Positions 28,311 through 37,515 of a stretch of 64,000 bases of DNA are shown here, piece by piece (position 1 is the stretch's first letter; every line of letters starts with the position of its first letter). The notes under the pieces are model-generated. The model worked only from the letters and a program-made list of their open reading frames with translations. It was not told where the DNA came from and searched no databases. This DNA comes from Mesorhizobium sp. ZC-5 (GTDB taxonomy: Bacteria > Pseudomonadota > Alphaproteobacteria > Rhizobiales > Rhizobiaceae): contig NZ_JAOWPT010000007.1 of assembly GCF_025753855.1 (NCBI RefSeq), forward strand, positions 1 through 64,000, given 5' to 3'. The position numbers and the translations under genes were made by a program.

Positions 28311-29492
28311 ATGGCAGGGTCCCCCGAGCGGTTTGACATCGTCGTCATCGGAGCCGGGCCGGTCGGACTTTCGTTCGCCGCATCGCTTGCACAGAGCCGG
28401 CTCAAGGTGGCAGTCATTGAACAGCAGCCGCTCGAAAGGCTGGCAAATCCGGCTTTTGACGGTCGCGAGATCGCGCTGACCCACGCATCGGTCAGAATTC
28501 TTCGCGAGCTCGGCGTCTGGGATGCCATCCCCGCTTCCGACAAATCACCACTTCAAGGCGCGCGCGTGCTCAACGGATCGAGCCCTTTTGCGCTGTGCTT
28601 CGATTCTCCCGGCGGATCTCGGGAACCACTCGGGTTCTTGGTTCCAAATTGTCGGATCCGCGATGCCTTGTTCAAGATCATCCGCTTGCAAGATGATGTC
28701 CAGTTACTGTGCGGCCACTCGGTCGTTGGTGTCAAAAACAGCGAGACAGGAGCAGTCATAACGCTCTCTGACGGCAGGCAATTGACCGCTCGGCTTCTCG
28801 TTGCAGCCGATTCGCGTTTGTCCGCCACGCGCGGTCTGCTCGGCATCGGCGCCGACATCAATCGGGTTGGCAGCTCGATGCTGATTTGTCGGGTGAGGCA
28901 CGAGCGCGCCCATCACCAGATCGCAGTCGAATGGTTCGATCACCATCAAACGATAGCGATGTTGCCACTCATGGAAGGTGTGTCCTCGCTGCTTGTCACT
29001 TTGCGCTCAAGCGAGGCTGACAGACTGCTTGCTTTCGACGACGATTCGTTTCTGGTGGAATTGACGAAGCGGTGTCGCGGGCGCCTCGGAAAAATGACCT
29101 TGGCAAGCACCCGCCATGCCTATCCGCTGGTCACGACGTGGGCGCACAGGTTCTGGGCTCCGAGCGCCGCGCTCATCGGCGACGCCGCCATTGGCATGCA
29201 CCCGGTGACCGCGCATGGCTTCAACATTGGCCTCAGCGGCCAGAAGCAACTCGCCCATAAGATCATGACAACATGTCGCGACCGCCATGACATTGCCGAT
29301 CCCGACATGCTCCAGAGATACGAAAGCCGGCTACGCCTGTCGGCGGCACCGCTCTATCATGCTACAAACATACTTGTCGGTCTCTACTCAGGCGAGCACC
29401 CGGCGGCACGGCTTGCAAGACATGCGGGGCTTCGCCTTGCCCAATATCTTCCCTTTGTCCGCCATGGCATTTCGGCCATGCTTAGGCGGTGA
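28311..29492 (+). CDS. FAD-dependent ubiquinone hydroxylase, UbiM-like
   Basis: A 393-residue flavoprotein of the UbiH/UbiF/Coq6 group, which hydroxylates the ring of ubiquinone precursors with oxygen and NAD(P)H. Motifs: N-terminal FAD site DIVVIGAGPVGLSFAASLA, the DGREIALTHASVRILRELGV segment of the UbiH family, and the second FAD motif LIGDAAIGMHPVTAHGFNIG. 'GMHPVTAHGFN' is closer to alphaproteobacterial UbiM than to UbiH/F ('HPxAGQGxN'). UbiM can act at more than one ring position. Its ATG overlaps the preceding stop, placing it under the anaerobox at 27983. This would tie quinone supply to microaerobic respiration. Confidence 0.8.
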   Translation: MAGSPERFDIVVIGAGPVGLSFAASLAQSRLKVAVIEQQPLERLANPAFDGREIALTHASVRILRELGVWDAIPASDKSPLQGARVLNGSSPFALCFDSPGGSREPLGFLVPNCRIRDALFKIIRLQDDVQLLCGHSVVGVKNSETGAVITLSDGRQLTARLLVAADSRLSATRGLLGIGADINRVGSSMLICRVRHERAHHQIAVEWFDHHQTIAMLPLMEGVSSLLVTLRSSEADRLLAFDDDSFLVELTKRCRGRLGKMTLASTRHAYPLVTTWAHRFWAPSAALIGDAAIGMHPVTAHGFNIGLSGQKQLAHKIMTTCRDRHDIADPDMLQRYESRLRLSAAPLYHATNILVGLYSGEHPAARLARHAGLRLAQYLPFVRHGISAMLRR

Positions 29493-29602
29493 ATCGCAGA
29501 TAGCGTTGCCGCTCTCGAACCGCTGAATAGTTAACCCGTCCTTCAGTGGGTGTGCATAGGCTTATCCTGCCAAGAAGCCTTGGAAGGTAAGACAACCCGC
29601 CC

Positions 29603-31510
29603 ATGGACCTGAACAACGAAGACACGCTGAACGCCAAAATCCGTCAGGATCAGCTTGCTGACCTGAGGGCCGGCTTCTTCGTGTCAATGCCGATAAGCAC
29701 TGTCCTGTCAGGCCTTATATTGACGGTGCAGGCTATTTCTGGCGGCGGTTCTAGCGCCGCGATCTGGTTCCTGGTCGTCAATGCGATAAATGTCGGCCGC
29801 CTTGCGCTCGCCCGTTATCAGCTAAGGCAAACGGAACGCCATGATGATTCTGCAGGGACCTCGCAGCGGCTCCGCCGGTTTGGCGTTCTTGCCCTTATGG
29901 CAGGGTTTGCATGGTCCTTTCTTGCCGTTCTCACGGCCGGATACACGACACCGCACGCACCGCTGCATCTGATCATTCTGGCTGGCATTGCAGCTGGCGC
30001 TGTTACGTACGGCAGTTCATATGCCGCTGCCGCGATCAACTTCATCACACCCCCGCTCCTGATCACAGCGGGGTGCTTGCTGGCAAAAGGCAACTTCGAA
30101 GGCTGCGTTCTGGCTTTTGCCGTTCTGCTCTTCCTGGGCGGCCTGGTGCGAGCCTCCTTTGTTGGGCAAACGCGCTTCCGCGAAGCGAGCCGCCTGAGGC
30201 ATGAGGCCGAGCGGCTTGCAGCCGAAATGGAGGCCAGTTCCAGGCAGGACCACCTGACGGGCCTTCTCAACAGGCGTGGCCTCGAACACGCCATCGGCCG
30301 GTTCGAGGCCACAGCCGGCCTCTTTGTGGCGATGCTGATTGATCTGGACGGATTCAAATCCGTCAACGATACCTACGGTCACAGGACCGGTGATGAACTG
30401 CTCGTCATGATCGCCCGCCGGATAGAGGAGGAGGCACCGGAAGGCTCAACGCTCGCCCGCATCGGCGGCGATGAATTCGTGCTGTTTTTTCCCTTGGCGG
30501 GGGATTCGCTTTCTGCCAGTGATCTCGCCTCCAATATCATAGCCAAGATTGCCCGCTCGTATCGGGAGGTGGCGTCCGTCCGGATCGGGGCATCGATAGG
30601 GATATACCTGGCTGAAAGCCCGGGACTGACGGAAATGTTGTTGCGGGCCGATATCGCCCTTTACACGGCCAAGCGGCGTGGCCGGAACGAATTTTGCCTG
30701 TTCGATGCCGAACTCGACAGGGAACTGCAGCGCCGCCAGTCCATCGAACGCGACCTTCATTCGGCGATAAAGACGAGAAGCTTGGGACCCTGGTTCCAGC
30801 CCATCGTGAAACTCGACACCGGGGCCGTGATCGGTTTTGAAGCCTTGCTAAGGTGGTCCCATCCGATTCATGGTGCCATCTCTCCACCCGAAATCATGAC
30901 AGCCGCGCGCCACACCGGAATGCTCGAGCTTCTGACCCAAACGGTCTTCGCCGACTGTTGTGTTCTTATCGATGGCTTGGTGAAAGCCGAGTGTCGTGAT
31001 CTTCGCGTGGCGATGAATGTTTCGCCGCGCGAACTGGAAGCCGGCGATATCGACGACATGGTTCTGGATGGTCTGGCGGCAAAAGGCCTGCCTGCAACGA
31101 TGTTCGAAATCGAGATTACCGAAGAATCCCCGGTCGACCCGGACAGGGTGGACGAAAAGCTCGGACGTCTTTCCCATGCCGGCATTGCCATCGCGCTCGA
31201 TGACTTCGGCACCGGCTTTTCCACATTGGCATCGCTCAAGGACAGTCGGATACGCAAGGTGAAGATAGACCAGGGCTTCATTCGCGGCTTGGCCAGATCC
31301 CGGGAGGACCGGCTGCTTGTCAAAACGGTCATCGATCTTGGCAGGAGCCTCGGGATCGAGGTCATGGCCGAGGGCGTCGAAACAGAGGCGGATCGGCAAA
31401 CCCTGCACAAGCTTGGCTGCCGAACCGCTCAGGGCTTCCTGTTCTCCAAGGCAATGCCTCTGAGCCAGGCGCTTGACATGGCGGTAAAACAGCATGCCAA
31501 GGCGTTGTGA
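29603..31510 (+). CDS. Membrane GGDEF-EAL protein (cyclic di-GMP turnover)
   Basis: A 635-residue inner-membrane protein. The N-terminal 190 residues hold about six hydrophobic helices with no recognised sensor motif. A GGDEF domain follows, intact at RIGGDEFVLFFP, with DLDGFKSVNDTYGH before it. An EAL domain then shows GFEALLRWSHP, EITEESPVDPDRVDEKLG, DDFGTGFSTLASL, KIDQGFIRGL and EVMAEGVETEAD. All key metal and catalytic residues are present, so it could make or degrade cyclic di-GMP. GGAAGG lies before the ATG. It is a lone gene after ubiM. Confidence 0.92.
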   Translation: MDLNNEDTLNAKIRQDQLADLRAGFFVSMPISTVLSGLILTVQAISGGGSSAAIWFLVVNAINVGRLALARYQLRQTERHDDSAGTSQRLRRFGVLALMAGFAWSFLAVLTAGYTTPHAPLHLIILAGIAAGAVTYGSSYAAAAINFITPPLLITAGCLLAKGNFEGCVLAFAVLLFLGGLVRASFVGQTRFREASRLRHEAERLAAEMEASSRQDHLTGLLNRRGLEHAIGRFEATAGLFVAMLIDLDGFKSVNDTYGHRTGDELLVMIARRIEEEAPEGSTLARIGGDEFVLFFPLAGDSLSASDLASNIIAKIARSYREVASVRIGASIGIYLAESPGLTEMLLRADIALYTAKRRGRNEFCLFDAELDRELQRRQSIERDLHSAIKTRSLGPWFQPIVKLDTGAVIGFEALLRWSHPIHGAISPPEIMTAARHTGMLELLTQTVFADCCVLIDGLVKAECRDLRVAMNVSPRELEAGDIDDMVLDGLAAKGLPATMFEIEITEESPVDPDRVDEKLGRLSHAGIAIALDDFGTGFSTLASLKDSRIRKVKIDQGFIRGLARSREDRLLVKTVIDLGRSLGIEVMAEGVETEADRQTLHKLGCRTAQGFLFSKAMPLSQALDMAVKQHAKAL

Positions 31511-31605
31511 CCGGCGCCCGCCGCGCTTTCCTACGCGGCCGTGCGCTCTGGAATCGTGGGGACAGAGACTTGCCTGTCTGAAACGCGTGGCCGTCCGCGT
31601 GTGCG

Positions 31606-31790
31606 TCAGCCGGCGAGCAGGTCTTTGTAGCCAGTCGTCACCATCCAGTTGGCCCGGTCGATATGGCTGCGAAGCGCCTCGCGGGCGCGTTCGGGCTCAA
31701 GGGTCGGGTCGATGCCGAGAATGAGATCGGCCATCTCCGCTTCGCTGGCATTGTCGGCGCGGGCGCCCAATCTAGCAGACGCATGTTAGC
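31606..31790 (-). pseudogene. C-terminal relic of an unidentified gene
   Basis: Read on the minus strand the end encodes ASEAEMADLILGIDPTLEPE, then RAREALRSHIDRANW and MVTTGYKDLLAG before a stop at 31606. The reading has natural amino-acid composition and ends cleanly, but no start or N-terminal domain remains upstream. I cannot name the family with confidence. Confidence 0.35.
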
Positions 31791-31948
31791 GTCGAACGGC
31801 GCTTGCGATGTTGGACGCCGCTTGCTTGTTGCTAGTTTTGTCCGATAAAGCTCCGAGGGAAACGCGAGGGGACGGAGCATTGACTCTTCGCGGCATGACA
31901 CGAAGCGACGACTGATCGCACACGTCGGTTATCATCAAGGAAGAGGAA

Positions 31949-32644
31949 ATGAAGCGCCAGATCCGGCCATTTATCGTGGAGGTCAAACAAAAACGGGGCA
32001 ATGGCAAACAGAGCCGATCGATCTGGGGCGATCTCGACCTGTCCGCTATTGCCGCCGAGACAATGAAAGATTCCAACGAGGAGATAGGACTGCAAAACCG
32101 TCAGCATATTGACTCTCATGTGACACCCATTGATGTTGAAGATGGATATAAACCAAGAGCGGAGCATCTTATGGCCGACCTTAGGGCAGCCGAACTAGCG
32201 CAGTCCCCGACCGAAGCGCCTGCGAATACAGAAGCCGCTGACGCAAAGAAAAAGAGAACTCCGCGGCCGAAAGCAGCCAAGGCACAGCTAGAACGCCCGG
32301 CTCGAAAGCCAGCCGCTAAGATGGCGCCTGCTGCGACGGACATTTCGGCGTCAGTTCGCAACGCGCGAAAAACTTACTCGGCAAAGGAACGCGGCCAACT
32401 CCTCTTACAGATCGAGAAATCGATTAGTCGTGGCGAGAGCATCAAGAGCGCCACAGCACAGGCTAGCATATCGGAACAGACCTATTACCAGTGGAAGAAG
32501 AAGGCTACGCCGCCCGCGTCGGACAGCGGTGAGCTAAAGGATCTGATCGCGCTTGAGGAAGAGAATGCTCATCTGAAGAAGCTGCTCGCCGAGCGTCTTC
32601 GCAAGGAGAATGCGGAGCTAAAGAAAAAGCTCGGGCTCAATTAG
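31949..32644 (+). CDS. SyrB-like regulator
   Basis: A 231-residue basic protein. The N-terminal third (MKRQIRPFIVEVKQKRGN, then SIWGDLDLSAIAAE) is typical of a rhizobial family often found in several copies on symbiotic replicons. The middle is Ala/Pro/Lys-rich. The C-terminal half has ARKTYSAKERGQLLLQIEKS, then SISEQTYYQWKKK and a coiled coil EENAHLKKLLAERLRKENAE ending in LKKKLGLN. This HTH-plus-coiled-coil end is that of SyrB, a negative regulator of the nodulation regulator syrM in Sinorhizobium, and also resembles an IS3-type OrfA HTH. The ATG follows AAGGAAGAGGAA. Confidence 0.8.
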   Translation: MKRQIRPFIVEVKQKRGNGKQSRSIWGDLDLSAIAAETMKDSNEEIGLQNRQHIDSHVTPIDVEDGYKPRAEHLMADLRAAELAQSPTEAPANTEAADAKKKRTPRPKAAKAQLERPARKPAAKMAPAATDISASVRNARKTYSAKERGQLLLQIEKSISRGESIKSATAQASISEQTYYQWKKKATPPASDSGELKDLIALEEENAHLKKLLAERLRKENAELKKKLGLN

Positions 32645-32839
32645 GCCGGGTCAGCCGCTGCCTTAGCCTCGACACCCGCTCAAGTTGGCAGCAGCATCTC
32701 GCCGTCGACGATGCGTCAGATTAAGGCGTCCGTCTCCGGTTGCGTGGCAGGTCGCCGAGCGCAGCCGCCGATTTATCATTCGCCGTCGGCGGCACAATAC
32801 AGGGACGAGGGGACGTGGCTGTCGCTGCAGGGCTATCGG

Positions 32840-33150
32840 CTTGATGATTCAGCGGCTCACCCGTTCGGCCAGCTATGTGACGCGTTCGCCTTGCCGAATT
32901 TCTCGCGGGAACTGCATCAGATCGCATTCCCAGTGTCCGATCTGCCTTCTGTCTCGAGCTATGTCGGACGGTGCAAAATGCTCAGTTCCGGGCTGAATTG
33001 ACGACCATGGAGCCGCCTGACTGCCTCGGCCGGCGGTCGGGCGCGGCTCTCCGGAAGATTGCGCTACAGCTCTCCCGGCCGCTCCGGATAGGCCAGGCGA
33101 TCGATCGTCTCGTGGCGACGCGGACCCAATGCGACCACCCAACCTCTCCG
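32840..33150 (-). mobile_element. Fragment of an IS30-family transposase gene
   Basis: The minus strand encodes DIARDRRQIGHWECDLMQFP, which aligns with DIVRDRKQLGHWECDLIQFR in the larger IS30 copy at 34931-36040. The two copies also match at DNA level over about 300 bases (compare 32850-33130 with 35370-35640). This fragment holds only the middle of the transposase, is frameshifted, and has no terminal repeats. Confidence 0.8.
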
Positions 33151-33199
33151 CTGGGCGATCGTGCCATCATACCAGAAGGACGGGCATGTATCACTATCC

Positions 33200-33554
33200 T
33201 CGCTTAGGGTCGGAGGTCGTGTTGGAAGAGGAGGCGCCGCCCGAGTGAAACGCAGGTGAATACGGACTGACAGAATATAGCGTCTGCCGGCCATTACATA
33301 TTTGGACAGACCTGCGCTCGGCTCGATCCGGGAGTGCCTTCCGTGATCGCACCATATTCTGCTGAGTGCAGTCCGGTATTGATCCGGGGCGGCCCTATGT
33401 CGTGCTGATCAACTTCCGTCCTTCCCTAGAAGGCGGCAGGACTATAGTCTTGCGTCTCGCTTACAATGGTCTGACGTTACCGCTTTAGTTCCGGTATCGT
33501 CCATTGGACGTTCCGTATTTTAGTCAATCGAGATGTATCCCAAGCGCGTGCCAA
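33200..33554. other. Intergenic region, nothing recognised
   Basis: No frame with a domain or start signal. It lies between an IS30 fragment and a small minus-strand gene. Confidence 0.4.
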
Positions 33555-33767
33555 CTAGATACCGCTGTCGTCGGAATCCAGCTTTGACCGTATTGTGTTG
33601 ATGGCGTCCACAATGGTATCGGCAGTCTGCCGGTCTAGCGCGATATCCAACAAGCCTTCAGTTGTCTGGATCGACAGGATGCCAAGAGGGCCTCTCTCGT
33701 CCATGACAGTGCTAACGTGAATTTCGGTCGGCACGAAAGGCAGCGCCTTTTTTCCGGTACGCTTCAT
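33555..33767 (-). CDS. Small conserved-looking hypothetical protein
   Basis: A 70-residue protein from the ATG at 33767: MKRTGKKALPFVPTEIHVST, then VMDERGPLGILSIQTTEGLL and a C-terminal helix RQTADTIVDAINTIRSKLDS. The alternating beta pattern followed by a helix looks like a real small fold. A TTG at 33824 could extend it. No known domain; the neighbours are relics, so context does not help. Confidence 0.5.
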   Translation of the reverse strand: MKRTGKKALPFVPTEIHVSTVMDERGPLGILSIQTTEGLLDIALDRQTADTIVDAINTIRSKLDSDDSGI

Positions 33768-33949
33768 TGGGTACTCATTGCCTTGGCCAGCTTCGACAAT
33801 CGCGCAACGCGGCGACGATTTCAAGCGGACCAGACGACGCTACCCAGCCATAGGGATCCGTCATCAACGAGGTCGCGCATTGCTTGCCTATGATCATGCG
33901 GCCGTCATATGTTGGCGTTAAATACCCTTAATTCCGGATTTTTGGATAA

Positions 33950-34175
33950 ATGGATAAAAAGTCAGATCTCCTCGCATTGGCAGCACTTGGCTAGGATACC
34001 CGGCTCGAAGTCTTCCGCCTGCTGATTAAGGCGGGTGCCGATGGCATGCCCGCCGGCGAAATCGCCTCGCGCCTTGATTGCAGAACACCATGTCAGCGCA
34101 CCTGAAGGTCCTTGACAATGCTTGGCCTGGTCCGCGCCGAGCGTGACGGCCGAAGGGACTTCATGATGGCGCATC
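33950..34175 (+). pseudogene. ArsR-type helix-turn-helix relic
   Basis: Reading from the ATG at 33950 gives MDKKSDLLALAALG, a stop, then DTRLEVFRLLIKAGADGMPA and GEIASRLDC. A shifted frame then gives TMSAHLKVLD and a third gives GLVRAERDGRRDF. In order these are the helices of an ArsR winged HTH (ALxDxTRLxxxRLL...MSxHLxxLxxAGLVxxxRxGR). One nonsense codon and two frameshifts make it inactive. Confidence 0.75.
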
Positions 34176-34405
34176 CGATCCTGAAGGTTGCTGTTGGGCA
34201 GCCGGGCAGCAGAAACAAGTCGAATGCCCTGCACCCGGTTATCCGGAAACGACCGCGCCCCGAGGCGATGAATGAGGACAAGGACAAGTCCCGCCAGAAA
34301 ATTGAATAGCTCTATCGTCACCGCGAAGGCGCCGCCTGCCTGCGGGACTCCGAGATCGCGAACGTCATTACTAACAGCGTCAGCGGGCAGGGGATCAGGT
34401 CCGCC

Positions 34406-34915
34406 ATGAAGCAGATCGTCGGCCTTCGCTCGGCGCGCGCCAAGATCCCCGCCGTTTATGTCTACGAAGATTTAGGGCGCGAGGCGGCCATCTCCAGTAC
34501 GAGGTATGTCCCTGATCGTGGTCGCGATCTGCTTGAAAGCTTTGGCCGTGCCCGGGTGTTTCGGGTCGTCTACATCGACGGTTTGCAGGGCCGAGCGCCT
34601 GAAGCAGCAGCCGACATCCTCGACCTTAGGCAGGTCAATCATTCCACCGTAGCCATCCAGGAGCTGATGCACACCACCCCATCGGGTTTTTGCACCGGAT
34701 CCTGATGTTCTGGGCCGAGCCGCGCTCCTCTCAGGAATGCTTTGTCGCCTTCAAGGCTACAAGGATGATTCCAGGCTGCGGGCGCTTCAGGACTGCGTGC
34801 TGTTCCTGCAGGCACAGAAATTGGGATTCTCCGTTCTAACGGGCAACATCAGCGACTTCGACTACTTGCTGCAGCTGAGCCCGAAAGGTCGAGTTTTGAT
34901 GTATCGGCGAATCTG
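34406..34915 (+). pseudogene. Rearranged PIN-domain (VapC-like) toxin gene
   Basis: Plus-strand pieces of one PIN protein are visible: VVYIDGLQGRAPEAAADILD and LRQVNHSTVAIQELMHT near 34560-34680, then HRVFAPDPDVLGRAALLSGM from about 34680, and DCVLFLQAQKLGFSVLTGNI with SDFDYLLQLSPKGRV at the end. The segment expected between MHT and HRVFAP is missing there. A fitting sequence, DPKHPGTAKAFKQIATTIRD, lies on the minus strand at 34502-34582, in front of the N-terminal piece. The gene is therefore scrambled and dead. Naming it VapC-like rests on the PIN pattern; the RNA target is unknown. Confidence 0.55.
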
Positions 34916-34930
34916 ATTGTATTTGTGTGA

Positions 34931-36040
34931 GTTCTCGCTGAAGTGCGACTGCGCAGCGAGGGTAGGTTAGCGCGTTCACCGATTGGCCGACAGTATCTTC
35001 TGACGGAAGACTTCGGCCGGTGTTCTGAAGCCGAGGCATTTTCGGGGCGTTGAGTTGAGATGGGCGCACACCTGGTGCAGGTCTCGATGCTCGATCGACA
35101 GTGGATCGGTGTCTCGCGGAAGCCATTTGCGAGCACCGCGGTTGGTGTTTTCCACCGTGCCTTTCTGCCACGGCGCCTGCGGATCGCAGAACCATGTCTG
35201 AACGCCGAGACCGGCCTGAAGGTAGGGCCAGTCTGTGAACTCGGTGCCGCGGTCAAAGGTGATTGATCGGCGGGCGGAATAGGGAAGGGGACCAAGCACG
35301 TCAATCAAGCCGTCCATGATCGCGCGCGACTGCCGGTCGTTGTTGCGTAGGAAGACCGTGAAGCGGCTCACCCGTTCGACCAGCGAAGTGACGTTCGCCT
35401 TGCCGAATTTCTTGCGGAACTGGATCAGGTCGCATTCCCAGTGTCCGAGCTGCTTTCTGTCCCGAACAATGTCCGGACGATGCAAAATGCTCAGTTCCGG
35501 GCTGAATCGACGGCCATGACGCCGCCTGACGTGCCTCCGCCGGCGTCGGGCGCGGCTCTCCGGAAGATAGCGCCACAGCTTCAGCTCCTGGCCGTCGGCC
35601 GAATAGGCAAAGCGATAGATCGTCTCGTGGCAGACGCGGACGCTGCTACGTTCAAAAGCCAGTCGACCGGCGATCTGCTCTGGCGACCAGCCATGCTTGA
35701 TGCGGCCAAGCTTCTCAGCAATCGCATCAACACTGACGCCAGCCTGGCGCCATCGCTCGACGATCTTCCGCGAGATCGCGCGCAACAAGTTCGAGGATCG
35801 GGAGATGCCGGATCTGACCGGCTATTTCTGTGTGGCGGCCAACAATCGGTCCAGGGAACGCCGCAGCCGTTTTCGCAAACTGGTTCGGCATCCGAAGCTT
35901 CGCGCATCGATCATCGAGCGCCAGCGCTCGATCTTGCGGCGTTCATCCAAATCGATCTGGGAGTAGGTGCGTTTCATCTACGGTTCCTTGCATGCGATAG
36001 GTCATTGGTATCGCTGCAAAGTCGCAGTTCAAGATAGAAC
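34931..36040 (-). mobile_element. IS30-family insertion sequence
   Basis: The element is bounded by imperfect inverted repeats: left 34931-34960 (contains GAAGTGCGACTGCGCAGCGA) and right 36011-36040 (on the other strand GAACTGCGACTTTGCAGCGA). These flank a single transposase gene on the minus strand. Length is about 1.1 kb, normal for IS30. I do not see a clear target-site duplication. Its transposase is internally rearranged, so the copy is probably immobile. Confidence 0.75.
34976..35977 (-). pseudogene. IS30 transposase, internally inverted
   Basis: The frame from 35788 to 34976 carries most of the transposase: KHGWSPEQIAGRLAFE, CHETIYRFAYS, the DDE core with LGHWECDLIQF, RSITFDRGTEFTDWPYLQ, FCDPQAPWQKGTVENTN and a C-terminal LNSTPRKCLGFRTPAEVF. 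The original start MKRTYSQIDLDERRKIERWR lies at 35977. Between them, 35751-35921, the N-terminal HTH segment is on the wrong strand: the plus strand there reads HRSTIFREIARNKFEDREMP and on to KLRASIIER. The segment QAGVSVDAIAEKLGR, which should precede it, is in the right direction but now follows it. No full transposase can be made. Confidence 0.8.
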
Positions 36041-36166
36041 GCACCCTGCTACATCAGGTAGTCGCATAACATGTATTATGGAACTGACTTTAATGTCGCA
36101 AAATCAATAGTTTAGGAACACCCCGTTTGAACATTCCACTACGCCGATAAGCGAAAACCCGGAAAT

Positions 36167-36499
36167 CTAACGCAGGGAAATGCTCGCAACAGGGTCAAGA
36201 TTCAGGACACGTATCGCCACCCTGTGTTGTGAAATGCCGGTGATTGCGGCACGCAGCATATTGCAAACGGATAGAATCAAATCTCGGGTCCGCTCCACCT
36301 TCTGCAACAGCTGGATTTCGACTGAGATCTGCGCTTGGTCGTTCATCCCTCGGAAAGGAATGATTGCGAACTGACAAATGGATGCGTCGACCTCAAGCTC
36401 ACGGCAGAGGATATCTCGCAGCGCCGGCAGCAACGCCTCAAGACCGTCGACTTCCTTTGTCCAAACGGCTTCCTCCACAAATATCTTGAGGTTGGGCAT
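36167..36499 (-). CDS. Tautomerase-like protein of the aromatic cluster
   Basis: A 110-residue protein starting MPNLKIFVEEAVWTKE, so Met removal would expose an N-terminal Pro, the catalytic base of the 4-oxalocrotonate tautomerase superfamily. The middle has LPALRDILCRELEVDASICQ, and QISVEIQLLQKVERTRD follows. The ATG at 36499 follows AGGGAG; the longer frame to 36646 is not needed. It lies 37 bases downstream of the hydroxyquinol dioxygenase gene on the same strand, so it probably belongs to that operon. It may act on a ring-opened or keto-enol intermediate. Substrate unknown. Confidence 0.65.
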   Translation of the reverse strand: MPNLKIFVEEAVWTKEVDGLEALLPALRDILCRELEVDASICQFAIIPFRGMNDQAQISVEIQLLQKVERTRDLILSVCNMLRAAITGISQHRVAIRVLNLDPVASISLR

Positions 36500-36536
36500 G
36501 GGCTGACTCCCTTTGTGCCAGAAATGATAGGCCTGC

Positions 36537-37418
36537 TTAGCGCGACGCCGCGTTGGCGCAGGGGTGGACCGGCGGCTGCTGTCGATCAACGAGCACGAAA
36601 TCGAATTGCGAGCGCCAGAGCGTCGGGCCACCCTCCACACGTTCAAAAGGCGCTACGAGCGTCTCCTTCACGCCGAACACGGTATCGGAGTCCAGGTAAG
36701 GGTCGTCACCGACAAAGGTGTGGGTCACGAGCCTCTGGTAGCTGTGCGCGGTCACGAGGAAATGCATGTGGGCGGGGCGGTATGCATGCCGACCGAGCTG
36801 GCCGAGCATCTGACCGACAGGCCCGTCGTTAGGGATCGGATAGGAAACCGGCTTGATGCCGACGAACCTGTATGCACCGTCCTGGCCGGTGACGAAGATG
36901 CCGCGATTGTTCCATCTGGGCTGGATGCCCGGTTGTTGGACGTCGTAGAAACCCTCAGCATTGTCCGACCACACATCGACGTGCGCCCCCGCGACGGGAT
37001 TGCCGTCGAGGTCGAGCACCCTGCCCTCGTAGAGACAGCTCTCGCCCTTGCCGTCGAGGTTGATCGTGTCTCCCATCTTCCGTATGGGCGCGCCGGCGAC
37101 GTGGAACGGTCCGAAGACGGTGCTCTCCGTCGCGCCCGCGGGCCGGCGGTTGTTGATGGCATCCACCAGCATGGAGAAGCCCAGCGTGTCGCTGAGCAGA
37201 ATGAACTCCTGGCGCTCGCCGCTACACATCTGCCCGGTCCTGGTCAGGAAGTCGATGGCGGTCTCCCACTCGCCTTGGGTAAGCTGGGTCTCCTTGGCGA
37301 AGGCGTGGAGATGGCCGACCAGGCAGGCCATGATCTCGGCGAGCCGACGGTTGACGCTCCTGACCATGCGCTCGTTGACGGCTTCGACCGAACCGTCTTC
37401 GGAGAAAAGGCGCTGCAT
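36537..37418 (-). CDS. Hydroxyquinol 1,2-dioxygenase (intradiol)
   Basis: Predicted to open the ring of hydroxyquinol (1,2,4-trihydroxybenzene) to maleylacetate, using non-heme Fe(III). The 293-residue length fits. Seen are an N-terminal helical dimerisation region, the intradiol signature LDGNPVAGAHVDVWSDNAEG with GFYDVQQPG, and the iron ligands Tyr in VSYPIPNDGPVG and Tyr-x5-His-x-His in HAYRPAHMHFLV. The PFHVAGAP segment is typical of the hydroxyquinol rather than the catechol branch. The ATG at 37418 follows GGGAG. It sits in an operon with maleylacetate reductase and an FAD hydroxylase, which supports the specificity. Confidence 0.9.
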   Translation of the reverse strand: MQRLFSEDGSVEAVNERMVRSVNRRLAEIMACLVGHLHAFAKETQLTQGEWETAIDFLTRTGQMCSGERQEFILLSDTLGFSMLVDAINNRRPAGATESTVFGPFHVAGAPIRKMGDTINLDGKGESCLYEGRVLDLDGNPVAGAHVDVWSDNAEGFYDVQQPGIQPRWNNRGIFVTGQDGAYRFVGIKPVSYPIPNDGPVGQMLGQLGRHAYRPAHMHFLVTAHSYQRLVTHTFVGDDPYLDSDTVFGVKETLVAPFERVEGGPTLWRSQFDFVLVDRQQPPVHPCANAASR

Positions 37419-37515
37419 TTCGTTTCTCCCTCGTCATGTTGCTGTCGGTTTTTTGGGCGGCTTTCGCGCTTTCCGTCGAGCCGTTGCCTGTGCAGGATGT
37501 CGTGATACCGCCCGC

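Noticed and set aside
34421-34560. Upstream part of the rearranged PIN locus (MKQIVGLRSARAKIPAVYVY) as a separate antitoxin gene
   Set aside because: The frame continues straight into the PIN piece and overlaps the inverted segment, and I do not recognise an antitoxin family, so I did not call a second gene.
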